Assembly: GCA_024867545.1 (NCBI GenBank) | Contig: JANFNE010000009.1 | Coordinates: 1,214,501 to 1,278,500 of the forward strand | Origin: Phytopythium helicoides | Lineage: Eukaryota; Oomycota; Peronosporomycetes; Pythiales; Pythiaceae | Reading direction: 5' to 3' | Length of the DNA stretch: 64,000 nucleotides | Part shown: in pieces, positions 19,623 through 30,900 of the stretch | How positions within the stretch are numbered: the stretch's first letter is position 1 | Layout of the letters: each line of letters begins with the position of its first letter | Translations under genes and position numbers: made by a program | The notes under the pieces: generated by a model | The model's database searches: none | What the model was told of the DNA's origin: nothing | The model's input: the letters and a program-made list of their open reading frames with translations, nothing else

Positions 19623-22490
19623 TCAGTAATCGTCACCACCACCCGAGGCCATATTCTGGATGGCCATCACTGCAACGCTCTGCTCCGCGGACGTGCCCGT
19701 TTGCACCAACTGGACCAACGCCTCGAGGCCTCCTGCAGCCGTCACCGTCTCGGAGATGTCGCCACGACTCGTAAGACCGGCCAGTGCACCAGCTGCTGCG
19801 TACTTCTGACCACCAACGCCGCTCCGCACCAACCGCACGAGCGCAGCGACCCCACTGGCAGCCACCACCGCGTTGTTGATATTGCCGTCGTTGCACAAGT
19901 TCAGCAGTGCTGCGGCCGCTACTTCCTTCTGCCTGTTCGTGCCGCTACGGATGAGTCGCACCAGAGGACCAATGCCATGTGCAGTCAGCACCGCTCCAAC
20001 GACACCCTTGCGAGAAGCCAGGTGGGACAACGCTCGGGCAGCTTCTTCCTTCTGTTCGTCATTGCCGGTCCGCATTAGTTTCACGAGCGCTTCGATACCT
20101 TGCGCGGCAACTACCGCTGTGTTGCAGTTGCCGTGAACAGGCAAGAAGGTCAACGTCATAGCCGCGAACCGTTTTTGATCGTCGTTCCCTTCACGCACAA
20201 GCTTCACCAGTACTTCGATGCCGTGCGCCGACAACAGCGCATTGTTGATATCTCCAAACTTGGACAGGTTGACTAACGTCTTCACCGCAGCTCGCTTCTG
20301 GGTAGCTGTTCCATCACGCATCAGCTGCACGAGCACATCGATGCCTCGTGCTGCAATCACAGCTCGACTGATGTCCGAACGACTCGAGAAGTTGGCTAGC
20401 CCTCGTGTCGCTTGAAGCTGAAGCTCCTCATCGTCGTCTCGCATGAGCTGAACAAATGCATCGATTCCACGCGCATTCACCATCGGCTTGCTCATGTCAG
20501 CGTACATTGCAAAATTGGCCAGCGCGCGAGCCGCTTCTGCCTTTTGAGCTCGAGTGCCACTGCGTACGAGCTGCACCAATGGTTCAATACCACGCGCTGC
20601 CAACACTGCAGTGTTGATATCTGCGCGGCTTGACATGTTGGCCAGGATCAGTGCGGCAAGCTCCTTCTGCTGGTTGTTGCCGCTGCGCACAAGCTTCATC
20701 AGCGGGTCGATACCGTTGGCAGCTAACACCGCAGCAGCAATATCCCCGCGAAAGTTGGCTAGCGCTCGAGTTGCTTCGAATTTCTGGGAGGAATTGCCAT
20801 TTCGCACGAGCTTCACAAGTGGGTCGATGCCGACAGCATTCATCACAGCATCACAGATTTCGTCACGGCTAGGCAAATCTCCCAACGCTCGCGCAGCCTG
20901 CTCTTTCTGAGAAGGAGTACCCTCCCGCACAAGCTTCAATAGTGCATCAATCCCGCGAGCTGCCAAAATCGCTTGACTGATCTTGACATTTCCACGCCTG
21001 GCCAAATTGCCCAACGCCGTCGCCGCTTGTTTCTTTTGGATCTCATTGCCACTGCGCACAAGTAGCACTAGTGGCTCGATCCCACGCGCTGCTAGCACCG
21101 CCTTGCTAATGTCGGCCTGAATCGACATGCTGGACAATGCCAGCACTGCTTGCTTCTTCTGCTCGTCGGTACCAAAGCGTACAAGCTTCACCAGTGGGTC
21201 GATCCCACAAGCCGCCAACACTGCGCCGCTAATATCTGTGCGAAGTGACAATCTGGTCAGCGCCCCGACCGCGTGCTCTTTCTGGGTAGGATTGCCATTG
21301 CGAAGGAGTGCCACGAGAGCACCAATACCATTCGCGGCCACCATCGCCTCGGTGATATCCCCGTGGTAAGCCATGTTGGACAATGCCATCACTGCATTTG
21401 CCTTTTGATCCTCTGTGCCGTTGCGTGCAATCTGTACCAGCGCGTCGATGCCACGCACCACTAGCATCGCCTGGCTGATATCTCCACGAGCAGCCAAATT
21501 GGACAATGTCGCAGTAGCAGAATCCTTGTGGACCGAAGTACCGTTGCGAACGAGGTTCACCAACGGGCCAATACCCTGCGCAGCCAGCAGCGCCTCGCTG
21601 ATATCCGAAAAGCTAGTCAAGTTTGCCAGCGTCATGCTCGCGAACTTCTTCTGCTCGTTGTTTCCTTGTCGCACGAGCTCCACCAGAGGTTTGATGCCGC
21701 GCGCCGCCAAGACTTGACTAGTGATGTCGTCGCGAAACGACAGTCTCGCCAAGCCCAGTGCGCCTTCCACCTTTTCGCTGTCATTACCACAGCGCATCTG
21801 TTGCACCAAGAAGCCGATACCGCCCGAGATCAAATCTGTCGCCGGTGAGATGGCCATACCATCGAAGTGCTCGTTGACTGAGTCGAATGCCGCCTTGATC
21901 ACGCTCAGCTCCCCGGCTGTCAATATATCGGCTCCAGTTCTGTTCGCGTAATTGTCAATGGCCGCCTCGAGCTCGGTCTTGACTTCTTGCAACTTGGCAT
22001 CCGTGTCGATCTCGGCAAAAACGCTGGAGCCAGAAACACCTTGAGCTTCGGCTTGGTCCAGCTCGTGGCGGAACCAGGCGACTCGCGCCTGCCGTTCCTC
22101 ACTCAGCACCTCCTCCCAGTCGCTCCACTCGCTCGCCTCGTTGCCCAGCGTCATGTGCGATGCCGCTGAGTCGAGTGCGGTGTGCAGGCTCCGCAGAAGT
22201 CGCACGAGGTCGACCGTCTTGGCCAGCCGCACGAGCGCGAGCGTTCCCATCTCGAGCACCAACAGCTCGTCACGGATTCCGTCCACGCGCTGCTTGAGCT
22301 CGAACTGCTCCGGGCTGTCCTCGGACTGCTCGCGCTGGAAGCCGTGAAGCCGCGCGGCTGCGTGGTCCCCCAGCCGGTCGGCTGTCGTGCGCGCGTGCTC
22401 GCGGCTGCGTTCGTACTTGTTGTCGTTAGTGACGACCGGGCAAGCCGCCCAGCGGCTGGGCGGCGGCTGCTCCATCATCACCCTCTCCAT
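19623..22490 (-). CDS. armadillo-repeat protein
   Basis: 955 aa from the ATG at 22490 (MERVMMEQPPPS); the open frame continues upstream without domain character. Residues ~1-230 form a helical, charged region. From ~residue 224 to the end run about 18 armadillo repeats of 42 residues, each starting with a GI(D/E/G)xL(V)xL(V)R helix and containing QKxxAxxxLxNL. The repeats are very regular, suggesting recent expansion or gene conversion. The family is abundant in oomycetes; such proteins are protein-binding scaffolds, but the partner cannot be told. It sits between two BED-finger paralogues on the same strand. Confidence 0.88.
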   Translation of the reverse strand: MERVMMEQPPPSRWAACPVVTNDNKYERSREHARTTADRLGDHAAARLHGFQREQSEDSPEQFELKQRVDGIRDELLVLEMGTLALVRLAKTVDLVRLLRSLHTALDSAASHMTLGNEASEWSDWEEVLSEERQARVAWFRHELDQAEAQGVSGSSVFAEIDTDAKLQEVKTELEAAIDNYANRTGADILTAGELSVIKAAFDSVNEHFDGMAISPATDLISGGIGFLVQQMRCGNDSEKVEGALGLARLSFRDDITSQVLAARGIKPLVELVRQGNNEQKKFASMTLANLTSFSDISEALLAAQGIGPLVNLVRNGTSVHKDSATATLSNLAARGDISQAMLVVRGIDALVQIARNGTEDQKANAVMALSNMAYHGDITEAMVAANGIGALVALLRNGNPTQKEHAVGALTRLSLRTDISGAVLAACGIDPLVKLVRFGTDEQKKQAVLALSSMSIQADISKAVLAARGIEPLVLLVRSGNEIQKKQAATALGNLARRGNVKISQAILAARGIDALLKLVREGTPSQKEQAARALGDLPSRDEICDAVMNAVGIDPLVKLVRNGNSSQKFEATRALANFRGDIAAAVLAANGIDPLMKLVRSGNNQQKELAALILANMSSRADINTAVLAARGIEPLVQLVRSGTRAQKAEAARALANFAMYADMSKPMVNARGIDAFVQLMRDDDEELQLQATRGLANFSSRSDISRAVIAARGIDVLVQLMRDGTATQKRAAVKTLVNLSKFGDINNALLSAHGIEVLVKLVREGNDDQKRFAAMTLTFLPVHGNCNTAVVAAQGIEALVKLMRTGNDEQKEEAARALSHLASRKGVVGAVLTAHGIGPLVRLIRSGTNRQKEVAAAALLNLCNDGNINNAVVAASGVAALVRLVRSGVGGQKYAAAGALAGLTSRGDISETVTAAGGLEALVQLVQTGTSAEQSVAVMAIQNMASGGGDDY
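19650..21821 (-). repeat. coding tandem repeat, ~126-nt armadillo units
   Basis: About 18 tandem 126-nt units with recurring segments (CACGAGC..CACCAG.GG.TCGAT.CC on the plus strand). This is the DNA basis of the armadillo array. Confidence 0.8.
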
Positions 22491-22897
22491 GGCTCGCTCG
22501 CGTCTCTCCAAGATCGGGAATTGGAGACTGCGGCACCCGAAGAAAGGTGCTCCACGGCGAGTTTGTATGCGAAGCAGGAACAAGTGGAGCGATCTTGAAG
22601 CGACTATGGAGCCATGCACTTCAACTTGGAGTGATGGTCGCGGTAGTGATTCATTACATTGAGTACGCTTTTGCATCTCGCGAAGACCTGGCAACATGGG
22701 ATTGAGGTGCGCAATGGCTTTGCGTTGGTTGATCTTACCGCAAGGACTCTATGATCGATGCGATTGCCAAGCATTGTCGTGATTTGCAAGGATGACAGCT
22801 CACATCGCTGTGTGAGAAGAAGATTAGCACTTATCTAGAAAACACTTTCTTTCATACAAAAAAAATGAATCGCGCTCGCATCCAGACACGCACGCTT
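22491..22897. other. intergenic: armadillo gene promoter, BED copy 2 3' flank
   Basis: 407 nt with one CTTCAAC site and an A-run near 22858-22864. No gene is seen. Confidence 0.55.
22619..22625 (+). promoter_or_regulatory. CTTCAAC motif, armadillo gene promoter
   Basis: Context GCACTTCAACTTGG, 129 nt upstream of the ATG at 22490. Confidence 0.45.
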
Positions 22898-25513
22898 CTA
22901 TATGACTGCTTCCTGAGATTCTGACGCCTCCACAAGGGCTCCTAGCGCCGAAAACTGCTGGGCATGCATCGCTCCCTCGAGACCAAAATCCGCCGCGAAC
23001 GCTCGCACCTCGTCCGACGCACTCGGACGGAATTCGAGGGTGCAGCAGCCATTCTTGCGCACGTTCGCACTCATCACCGGCGAGTCACTCGGGCGGGCAC
23101 TCGCAAGCCCGCCTGCAAACGCTTGCAGCAGGCGAGACCTGCCCTTCAATGCTGCCCAAGACGCCGCAAAGGTCTGGGCACTGCCATCGGAGCCGCTACC
23201 ATAGCGAGCAAGCGCGTCTTTGACAAAAGCATCACGGGTAGCTGCCCGCCGCAGAGCCTGGTGCTCCTGGTCCATCACGTCCAGCTCCTCTTCCGTGAAC
23301 GACTCACGCAGCTGCATGGAATGAGACTTGACCAGAGCGGCGAACTCACGGCCACTGAGAGCAGCCAACGCATCCGGTGTGACCGGTGGCAATGGGTATT
23401 CAACAGTGTCTGCCGGAGAAGGTGCTGTGGACTTGCCGTTTATAGAAGGAGTACCAGCGCCTTCGTGTGAATCGCCCAGCTCCACGAGCGACTCGACCAT
23501 GTTAATTGCGCACAGGCAAAGATTCTCCCACGCCAGATCGACTAATGGTTCTTCCACCACACTTGACACCATCGTGAACACTCGCGGGTCTTCCCGCTGC
23601 ACCAAGTCACGAACAGTGGCCGCTCGAATCACAAATCGCTTGCTGCGCGAGCGAAACACGTTGCCAGCGCCATTGATCGACCCGGTATTGTCGTCTTCCA
23701 ACGGATGGATGGCGTGAAATCTACTGCTTGTTCCGTTGCGGCTGCCACGACAATCCGCAGTGTCCTCAATCCCCAACAGAATAATAAGTTCGACCGCGAA
23801 TGCCTTGATCAGTGGTGCCTGATCACGCGGGGTGGTAAGTGTCGCCATCTTGTCGAAGAGCTCAAGCGATCGCACAGCAACGTGGCTGACGACTGTCAAG
23901 AACAGCCACCACGACGGATCCGCGTCGTTCGCTGTCAAAAGGGTCTTCTTGTTGCAAATACTGTCAACAAGAACCTCGCGCCTGGCTGAAATCCATTGGA
24001 TTTCAAGAGCCATCGCCTTGAGGGACCAGCGAGCGCACGTGGTGCCGCGATGTCTGGTGCTTGGTGGATCGCTACCCATCAGGTCCAGGAAAACGGGTGA
24101 CCGACGAATAGTTGTCACTAGTAGTCGAAGCATCGCTAGAAACCCGCCGCCCTGCGCAGATAAATAGAATCGTTGAAGGATTGCCTGCAGCTCATAACTT
24201 GCAGTCGAAACTCGGTACACTTGGGTTGAACTTGGGATCTGCTGCTCCAACAGCGTGAGCATGTCTTGAATGCGCCCAAGAATCTTGGAGTCGCCGTCCG
24301 TCGACACACCCACAATTCGCTTGCGCCACGCAGGAATGATAGCAGTGAGCATGCGTTCAAGAGTATGGAACAGCTGCAGCTGAAAAGACCGCTCGGTTGC
24401 GGGTAGCGAAACCAAATGTGCACTGTGAATCTCTCCAACGCTGTAGAACCGCAGTCGCGCGTCGATAAACGGCCGCTTGGGGACGCAGGTGTGTGCAGAG
24501 AACTCGAGGCCGAACCCCCATGACGAATGAAGTAGCGTCGACATCATCTGCAAACTTCCAGCCGTCGCGAGCCGAACGAACTCGAGAGCTTGTTCCTCGC
24601 TTCCCAACTGGCAGATCCGCCACGGACCACGGCCCGTTCCGAGTCGTGGACGCTTGGACGTCGTCATGTCTCGAGCTTGGAGCCCAACGTTCGAACAAAT
24701 CTCGTGCTCAGCGGCCTCCATTGGGACTTGAAGCGTAGGCATGTGCGCATTCAGCCACCGCATCGTATGAGCCAGCTGATGGTACGACAGCCCGCCGGCT
24801 AATAGCTCGACCATGGAGTCCAGCTCCTCGCGGCTCCACACGACGACACGGTAGATGGGGACACCGATGGGTGTCCATGTCGTGATGGTCGCGGTCAGCT
24901 TGCGCTTCTTTTCATCCTGCGGGAGTCGGTCGAAGCTGCGGAAGGCTCCTGGCGCGGGCGTCCAGTTGTCGCAGGGCGATCGGTTGTCGTCGTGGGTCGG
25001 CGCGAACGCGAACACCTCGATCTCGCTGCTGGATAGCTGCAGCACAAAGTCAAGCACTGGCGCGGGCAGCTCGAACCAGCAGCGCAGCTCCTCGAGCGTG
25101 GGCTCGCTGGCCGCGATCTCGTTCGGCGCGCGCGGCTGCGGCAGCTGTGACGGCGGCGGGTCCCTGCCGCCCGTGGCCGGGAAGAAGGCGCGCTTGTCCT
25201 CGTCCGAGAGCTGCTCGTAGCGCGTCCATAGGCTGGCGTGCTGCGAGGCGTGGTGCTGCACGTACTGGTCGGTGCGGAAGGCCTTCTTGAAGAACTTGAG
25301 GTTGGCCGTGACCTTGCGCTTGCGGCCGGCGCGCTCCTCGCGGCCGAAGTGCTTGCAGAACAGGCACAGCGCCAGCGTCACGTCGCCCGTCACCTGATCG
25401 CGCGTCACAGGCTCCAGCGCGAAGTTGAGCTCGTGCTGCTTGAGGAAGCGCAGCGACCGCTTGCGCTCGGCGCTCGTGCCGCCGCGGGCGTCCGCCGACG
25501 GCTGCGACTCCAT
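22898..25513 (-). CDS. BED-finger protein, domesticated hAT-transposase-like (copy 2)
   Basis: 871-aa single-exon paralogue of the 17046-19406 gene. The BED finger spans residues 50-92 (CLFC ... YVQHHASQH). The hAT-like core is better preserved: IVGVSTDGDSKILGRIQ matches the 'STDG..n..GR..G' block around the second catalytic Asp of hAT enzymes, and CARWSLKAMALEIQWI matches the RW block. The C-terminal DVMDQEHQALRRAATR is shared with copy 1 in place of the usual hAT dimerisation motif. Whether a full acidic triad survives cannot be decided by eye. It is divergent from the Crinkler gene, with only 126 nt between starts. Confidence 0.75.
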   Translation of the reverse strand: MESQPSADARGGTSAERKRSLRFLKQHELNFALEPVTRDQVTGDVTLALCLFCKHFGREERAGRKRKVTANLKFFKKAFRTDQYVQHHASQHASLWTRYEQLSDEDKRAFFPATGGRDPPPSQLPQPRAPNEIAASEPTLEELRCWFELPAPVLDFVLQLSSSEIEVFAFAPTHDDNRSPCDNWTPAPGAFRSFDRLPQDEKKRKLTATITTWTPIGVPIYRVVVWSREELDSMVELLAGGLSYHQLAHTMRWLNAHMPTLQVPMEAAEHEICSNVGLQARDMTTSKRPRLGTGRGPWRICQLGSEEQALEFVRLATAGSLQMMSTLLHSSWGFGLEFSAHTCVPKRPFIDARLRFYSVGEIHSAHLVSLPATERSFQLQLFHTLERMLTAIIPAWRKRIVGVSTDGDSKILGRIQDMLTLLEQQIPSSTQVYRVSTASYELQAILQRFYLSAQGGGFLAMLRLLVTTIRRSPVFLDLMGSDPPSTRHRGTTCARWSLKAMALEIQWISARREVLVDSICNKKTLLTANDADPSWWLFLTVVSHVAVRSLELFDKMATLTTPRDQAPLIKAFAVELIILLGIEDTADCRGSRNGTSSRFHAIHPLEDDNTGSINGAGNVFRSRSKRFVIRAATVRDLVQREDPRVFTMVSSVVEEPLVDLAWENLCLCAINMVESLVELGDSHEGAGTPSINGKSTAPSPADTVEYPLPPVTPDALAALSGREFAALVKSHSMQLRESFTEEELDVMDQEHQALRRAATRDAFVKDALARYGSGSDGSAQTFAASWAALKGRSRLLQAFAGGLASARPSDSPVMSANVRKNGCCTLEFRPSASDEVRAFAADFGLEGAMHAQQFSALGALVEASESQEAVI

Positions 25514-25597
25514 TTACGTGACCTGTGGCGCGACGCGCGTCCGTGTTGGGGCGCGGGCCTTATAGGACGTGCGGCTACGGTACTTGTCGCGTATCAA

Positions 25598-25604
25598 CTT
25601 CAAC
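25598..25604 (+). promoter_or_regulatory. CTTCAAC motif between BED copy 2 and the Crinkler gene
   Basis: Context TCAACTTCAACGCC. It is 85 nt upstream of the BED copy 2 ATG and 36 nt upstream of the Crinkler ATG, so it could serve either. Confidence 0.45.
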
Positions 25605-25639
25605 GCCGATGGCACCGTTGGGGAAACCTTGATGTGGTG

Positions 25640-27713
25640 ATGAGGGAGCTGGCGGTTGCGGTCGTGGGGTCCGAGGGCGTCGCGCGGCTTCAGGTCGGCG
25701 AGGGGCTGCGCATGGGCGAGATCAAGAAGAAGCTCGCGGAGAAGCTGGGCTACAGGCTGCCGCCGTCGGGGATCAGGCTGTTCCTCGCCAAGCTGGGGGA
25801 CGGCGAGTGGCTCGCAGAGAATGGCCCAGAGCTGGCGGCTTTGCGGCAGCTACCGACACCGCAAGACTCCCCGTACCTGGTGAGCCCGTTAAATATGTCG
25901 TTCAGTGTTCGGCGCTGTGTGCCGCTTTGTGAAGCCAACGAGGGCGCGGTGCACATTCTTGCGATCGTCCCTGCGCGCACGATCGACCAAGTGGAAGCAA
26001 GTGTCGCCATGTCGCCTCGGCCTTTAAAGAAAGGTTTTTTTCAAGACCCCGTGGACGGCCACTGTGGACAAGTGTCCGCGGCTTGACTTTAACGCCGTGC
26101 CAGACTTCGTCGACTTTCTTTGTATCCCGTCGATCTACCTCGACAAGGCTGGGGTCCGTAGTGTTGAAGGAAAAAATCATTTGTGGCTTTACAGACGCAG
26201 AGCTTTGAAAGAATTGTGGAGCGAAATGGAGTGGTGTTGCCTTCGTGCCCAAGCGAGGCTTCTGATTTTCGGTCCTCCAGGCGTCGGCAAGACTTGTGCG
26301 GCGTTCTCTTTTGCATGCGGTGGAATCGATCGCTCCAAGTGGAACGTACTTTGGGTTCACTTCAGCGGCCCGGAAGAAAACAGCATGCACTGCGTCAAAT
26401 TCGACGGCGACACGAAGTCAACATGCGCGCTGAACTTGCCGTTAGCTGCGGAGGATGTGTTTGATCTTCTAGTATCTTCGACGAATTCTGAGCGCGGCTT
26501 GTTCGTATTTCTTGACGGCTGCAGAGGCGAGAATGCACATCTGGGGATATCGCAATTTATTGCAACATGGCAATCTAATGATCCAGCTCGCTATCGACTC
26601 ATCTGCTTAATGTCAGTGTCGCCGAATAAGATGGATTACAATCCTCACAATTACATGGTGCTGGAGACGCCTAGCGGTAACCCTTCGAGACAAAATCCGG
26701 CGTTCATGAGTGTGATGCAGTTTCGTCTCGTGTCGTGGCGACTAGAAGAGTATCTAGCGGCAGTAGCTCACCGCGGTCTGTTCGAGTCGGTGATGGGTGC
26801 GTTTGGTGTTAGTCAATCCGAAGCAGTTATCTCGAGTGCCTCCCGCCGCCACGAACTAGTCAAAGAGAAGCATCACGTTGCAGGTGGATGTGCACGAGCA
26901 ATGTTTGTGTTTTCAAGTGATACTGTTGAAACTACTTTGGAGCACTTTGTGACCAGAATGGGGCATCCAGAATTGCATCATCCTCAACATGCAGATTACT
27001 ACGCTTCTACTGTTGGCCATCGACTGCTTGCAGTTTACGATGACGGAAACGAGAACAAAGCAGTCTTCCGTGGTGACATCGTAAGCAGCTATGCTTCAAA
27101 GTTGCTAGCGAAGTCACTTCGTCCAGAGGAGCTCGTGGCATTACCGACGCGCACTGTGCGCGGTTTGTCGATGAATGGGTGGTTGTTCAAGGCTTGGCTG
27201 ATTTCATCGTTGCGATACGGATTCAAGTTTCGGCACAAGTTCGATGCCAGCACGGTGAATGCTTGGGAAGGGAAACCAGTGAGAGATTTTGATCAAAACA
27301 AACCATTCAACGCGTGTGCTGAGGGGTTCTTCGTCCCCACAACGTGGGGTGAAGTTGGTTACGATGCGATTCGCATTTGCCGAGACAAAATGCGTCGACT
27401 TCAGGTAGTCATTTTGCAAGCAACTTGTGCGAAAGTGCACGCTTTTGATCCGAATTCTCTTGTCGAATTACTGAACATGGTTCGAGGTACTAAGCAGTGG
27501 GTTGTCTCAGTCGAGCTATGGTTTGTCGTCCCTGAGTCGATTTTGGACGAGTTTCACTACGTTGTCAGTCCATGTGATCCCTATTCTTTTCAACTCAAGG
27601 TCGAAGCGGACTTCGCGGAGTTGGTAGCTCACTGTGTTGGCGGGAAAGGAAGCCTGGCTATCAAAGCCCGAGTCCGACCTGTGAGCGTCGAGTACCCATA
27701 CTTTGCGAATTGA
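25640..27713 (+). pseudogene. Crinkler (CRN) effector-like gene, frameshifted
   Basis: The N-terminal part (from 25640) is a ubiquitin-like CRN header with the LFLAK signature (IRLFLAKLGDGEWL) and, further on, VHILAIVP, the counterpart of the HVLVVxP end of the header. The C-terminal part is in another frame and runs to 27713. It carries a P-loop NTPase (Walker A GPPGVGKT, Walker B-like LFVFLDGC) and then a region with GYDAIRI and LQATCAKVH that resembles the D...QxT core of the REase-type nuclease reported for CRN proteins. The frame changes in or just after a run of seven T at 26035-26041. No GT-AG intron fits, so this is a lesion, a sequencing error or, least likely, recoding. There is no classical signal peptide. 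CRN proteins are secreted into or act in host cells, usually in the nucleus. Confidence 0.82.
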
Positions 27714-27912
27714 TTTGCCACTACTTCTCGTGCGGCAAACCCGACATTAGTTGGATTTTTTTTGGATGATGGAATTGCTTGACCATGAATGGAAAGGTAG
27801 CTTTAGGTTCCTGGACTTCCATCTCTCATTCAGTTCATGTTATGCAGTGAAACAAGGTCATGGACTATTCAGTTCACAATGAGCCAACATGATATTTTCA
27901 ACTCCCCTAACA

Positions 27913-30900
27913 CTATTCTGCCAACTGAACACCAATATGAAGGGTTCCAAGTGGTCCAATGCGCAGTACGATGGGCTGTGTTTCCTTACGCAGCAGCTCC
28001 AGGAAATACCTGTCGTTCTCCTTAGCTCCCCTGCGAACAGCAGATACCTTTGTTTGGTTGCCTTCTTTCTGACTAGTTCGAATTTTGCTGTTGTCAGTTG
28101 CTGTCTCAGCGACGTCATCGTTGTCGCTAAATGCCGTATCTGTTTCATAATCGCTGGCACCATCTGCTGTAGAAACTGAGGTGTCATTCGTAAACTCGAC
28201 GGCGGGCTGTTGAATTGGTGCAGAATTCTGCATTGCAACGCCCTTAGACACTTTGACTTGTTCATACCTAGAAAAAACTTCCGTTGACTCGTTGCTGTCG
28301 TCTTCCTCCTCTTGATCTTCTTCGCCTTCTTCTGCCTCATCTACAGACTCAATCGGACCGCCAACGCGACTTTGGTAAACGTTTTTTCGGATCAAAAAAC
28401 CACGAAAGTGGGCCTGTAGCACGACAGCTGCTGCTGCTTCGCTTGGGTAATGCTCCTCCTCAACGACTCGCACAGGACGCTTACGGCCAGGACTACCTGC
28501 ATTAGCACAAGCAGTAGCAATACCAGCTACCACAGCTCGAGGACTCCCAGAAGGACTGCGGTACCCCGAGGCAGATGAGTTGGGTGCAATGGACCGCTCG
28601 AGCTCTGGGAATGCTATTACCTGTGCACCAAATAAGTCCGCATCTAGATGAAGTCGAGAAAGCAAGAACTTGGAGAAAGTGAGTGTGTCCATGCTGGCTG
28701 CAATGCTGTGAGATGACTCATGGCTTGCAACGTTCAGGATGGCAGCGACAAATTCTGGAGTCAGCACGCGCTCGGAAAACAAACCTGACGTCGGGTTGAA
28801 GACTCTTACGGCAATACTCTCATGGATGTCTTGCATCTGATGGTCTTTCCATCTCCACGGTTGGTATAACGTGTGCGACTGGGAAGCTGGGATCGAAATG
28901 GTCACTTGACCTAGCAGATACGCCTCTCTCCAAACCAACCCAGTTTGCAGCAAAACAGTAGGATGAGATGGCTCAAGAAAGAATGGGGTTGTTGTTGTCA
29001 GAAGTTGCTGTCGTGAGCGCTTGCGCTGAAGAGTTGAGGTTGTGACTGGAACAGAAATCGACATACCTTCACAGAATCGCAGCTGGGGATTCACTCGGGC
29101 ATTCAAAATGAGGGCTTCTTTGAACTGCTCGCTGTTGCTATCGTTGCCTCCACTTGGAACCGAAATGATATGCAAGTGACTCATTGCCGTGATCACCATG
29201 CGCTCGATGCTGATGCGCCGATGGCGCACATCTCGATCTCCGCCCAATACCACATACAACTCATCAATGATGACTTCTGTCATAAGTGAGGTGACTGAGG
29301 ATTTCAACGACTGTGGTGCTGTGGCTCGTGCGGGCGGGAGTTGGTCGAACACACAGAAGCTTATCGCGGCACGATTTGTCTCGCTGGTTGTTTCATGTGA
29401 TCGAAACACGAGTCCAGGAGATGTGGTTGCTGCTGCAGTCATGCAAGTAGATGCAAGCACGTGTAGTCGCCGCTTCTTGTTGCGGTGTCTTTGCTGCTGC
29501 TCTTTCGATCCGCGTGTGGGGTACGTAGCTTCCCTCGACTGGGGGCTGTGCTTGTCCAATTCGTCCTGCTCTTCGTCGCTTTCGGAAAAACTATTGAACT
29601 CTGAGCTTTCCAGCTCAATAATCTGATGTACGCACAGCGACAACAAGTGAGAGCTCACATCGACCAGTAGCGATCCGTTACTCCGGTTGTTGTTGTCACC
29701 AGAGGTATCACCAATCGTGGAGGTGTGTTTGTCTGAGGTCGGCATGAGAAAGAGAATTTCACCCCTACCGCTCTCAAGCACCGCAAACTGCACGTGATCA
29801 CAAATGCTGCGAGCGATCTGCTGCATAGACCAGTTCGTACCCGCCGCAGCCTCTGTTTCTTCTGCCAGCGAACGGGAACTACTCGTCTCGATGAGCTCGT
29901 GTGCCATCTCTCGTGTTACTGATAATGTGTACTCGCATTTCGATTCGCGGTGGAAAGCAAAGACATCAAATCCGTACGGATTGCGCACTCCGTCGCCACA
30001 AAAAACGGAAAGCACCAAGTAGGTTCCTCCTACAAACCTGCCGGTTTTCAGAAGCTGGTACTTGAGATCACCAGGTGCTTCAGGCTGACCTTCTTGTGCC
30101 TGAAGGTCGCCAATAAAAGTCGCTGACCCGCTCCCGGACGCACTCGCCTGCCGCAGGATCGAAGGGGCTCTTCGTGGGGAGCTTACATTTTCTGGATTAT
30201 GCTGGACATCGCTTCTCGAGCTATGCAATGGTAATCGGGCTATTGTTTTGCGTGGGGAGCTGACCAAGTTGTCTAAGTTGCTATTGTTTGCGAGACCACT
30301 GGAACTTTGTTGAAGAGAGCATTCACCGGACCCGATGCTTCCACCTCTACTGGGCGACGAGATAGGAGGGAGTCCTGGTTGCTGAGGCATCGACCTCCGC
30401 AATGAACGGAATGCCGGTGCAAGGTTTAAAGCCGTTTTCTTCGGTGATGTTGGAATCGCTTTGATGGGGTGGATCCCACTTGGTGACGGTTGAATGCTAG
30501 GCAACGACGCCCCACCCCCTCCTCCTCGAGTTGACGCCGCTTTTGTTGTTGCTGCTGTAATGGACGCATGCTTTCCCGCCAAGAAGGACAGATCTTCGTC
30601 GTCGTCTTCGCTGTCTCGAAACAGCGAGGCTGCAGCAGAATTGTGCTGTGAGTGAGTTGGAGAAGCGATAATATCTCTTGCTAGCGGAAACTCGCAGATA
30701 GACGACAAGTACGATACATTCTGGCGCCACTCCCGCCGCAGATCGTCATTGCGATAGTGAGACGCGCTTCTCTTGATACGATCGAAGAGTCCAACATTAC
30801 TAGCTTCAATCTCTCGTAGTTTACGCACCCGGAATGCGCGGTTCAGCGATTTCTTGGCCGGGGGAGGTCCGACAGGGAAGCTAGGCGACAGCGCTCCTTT

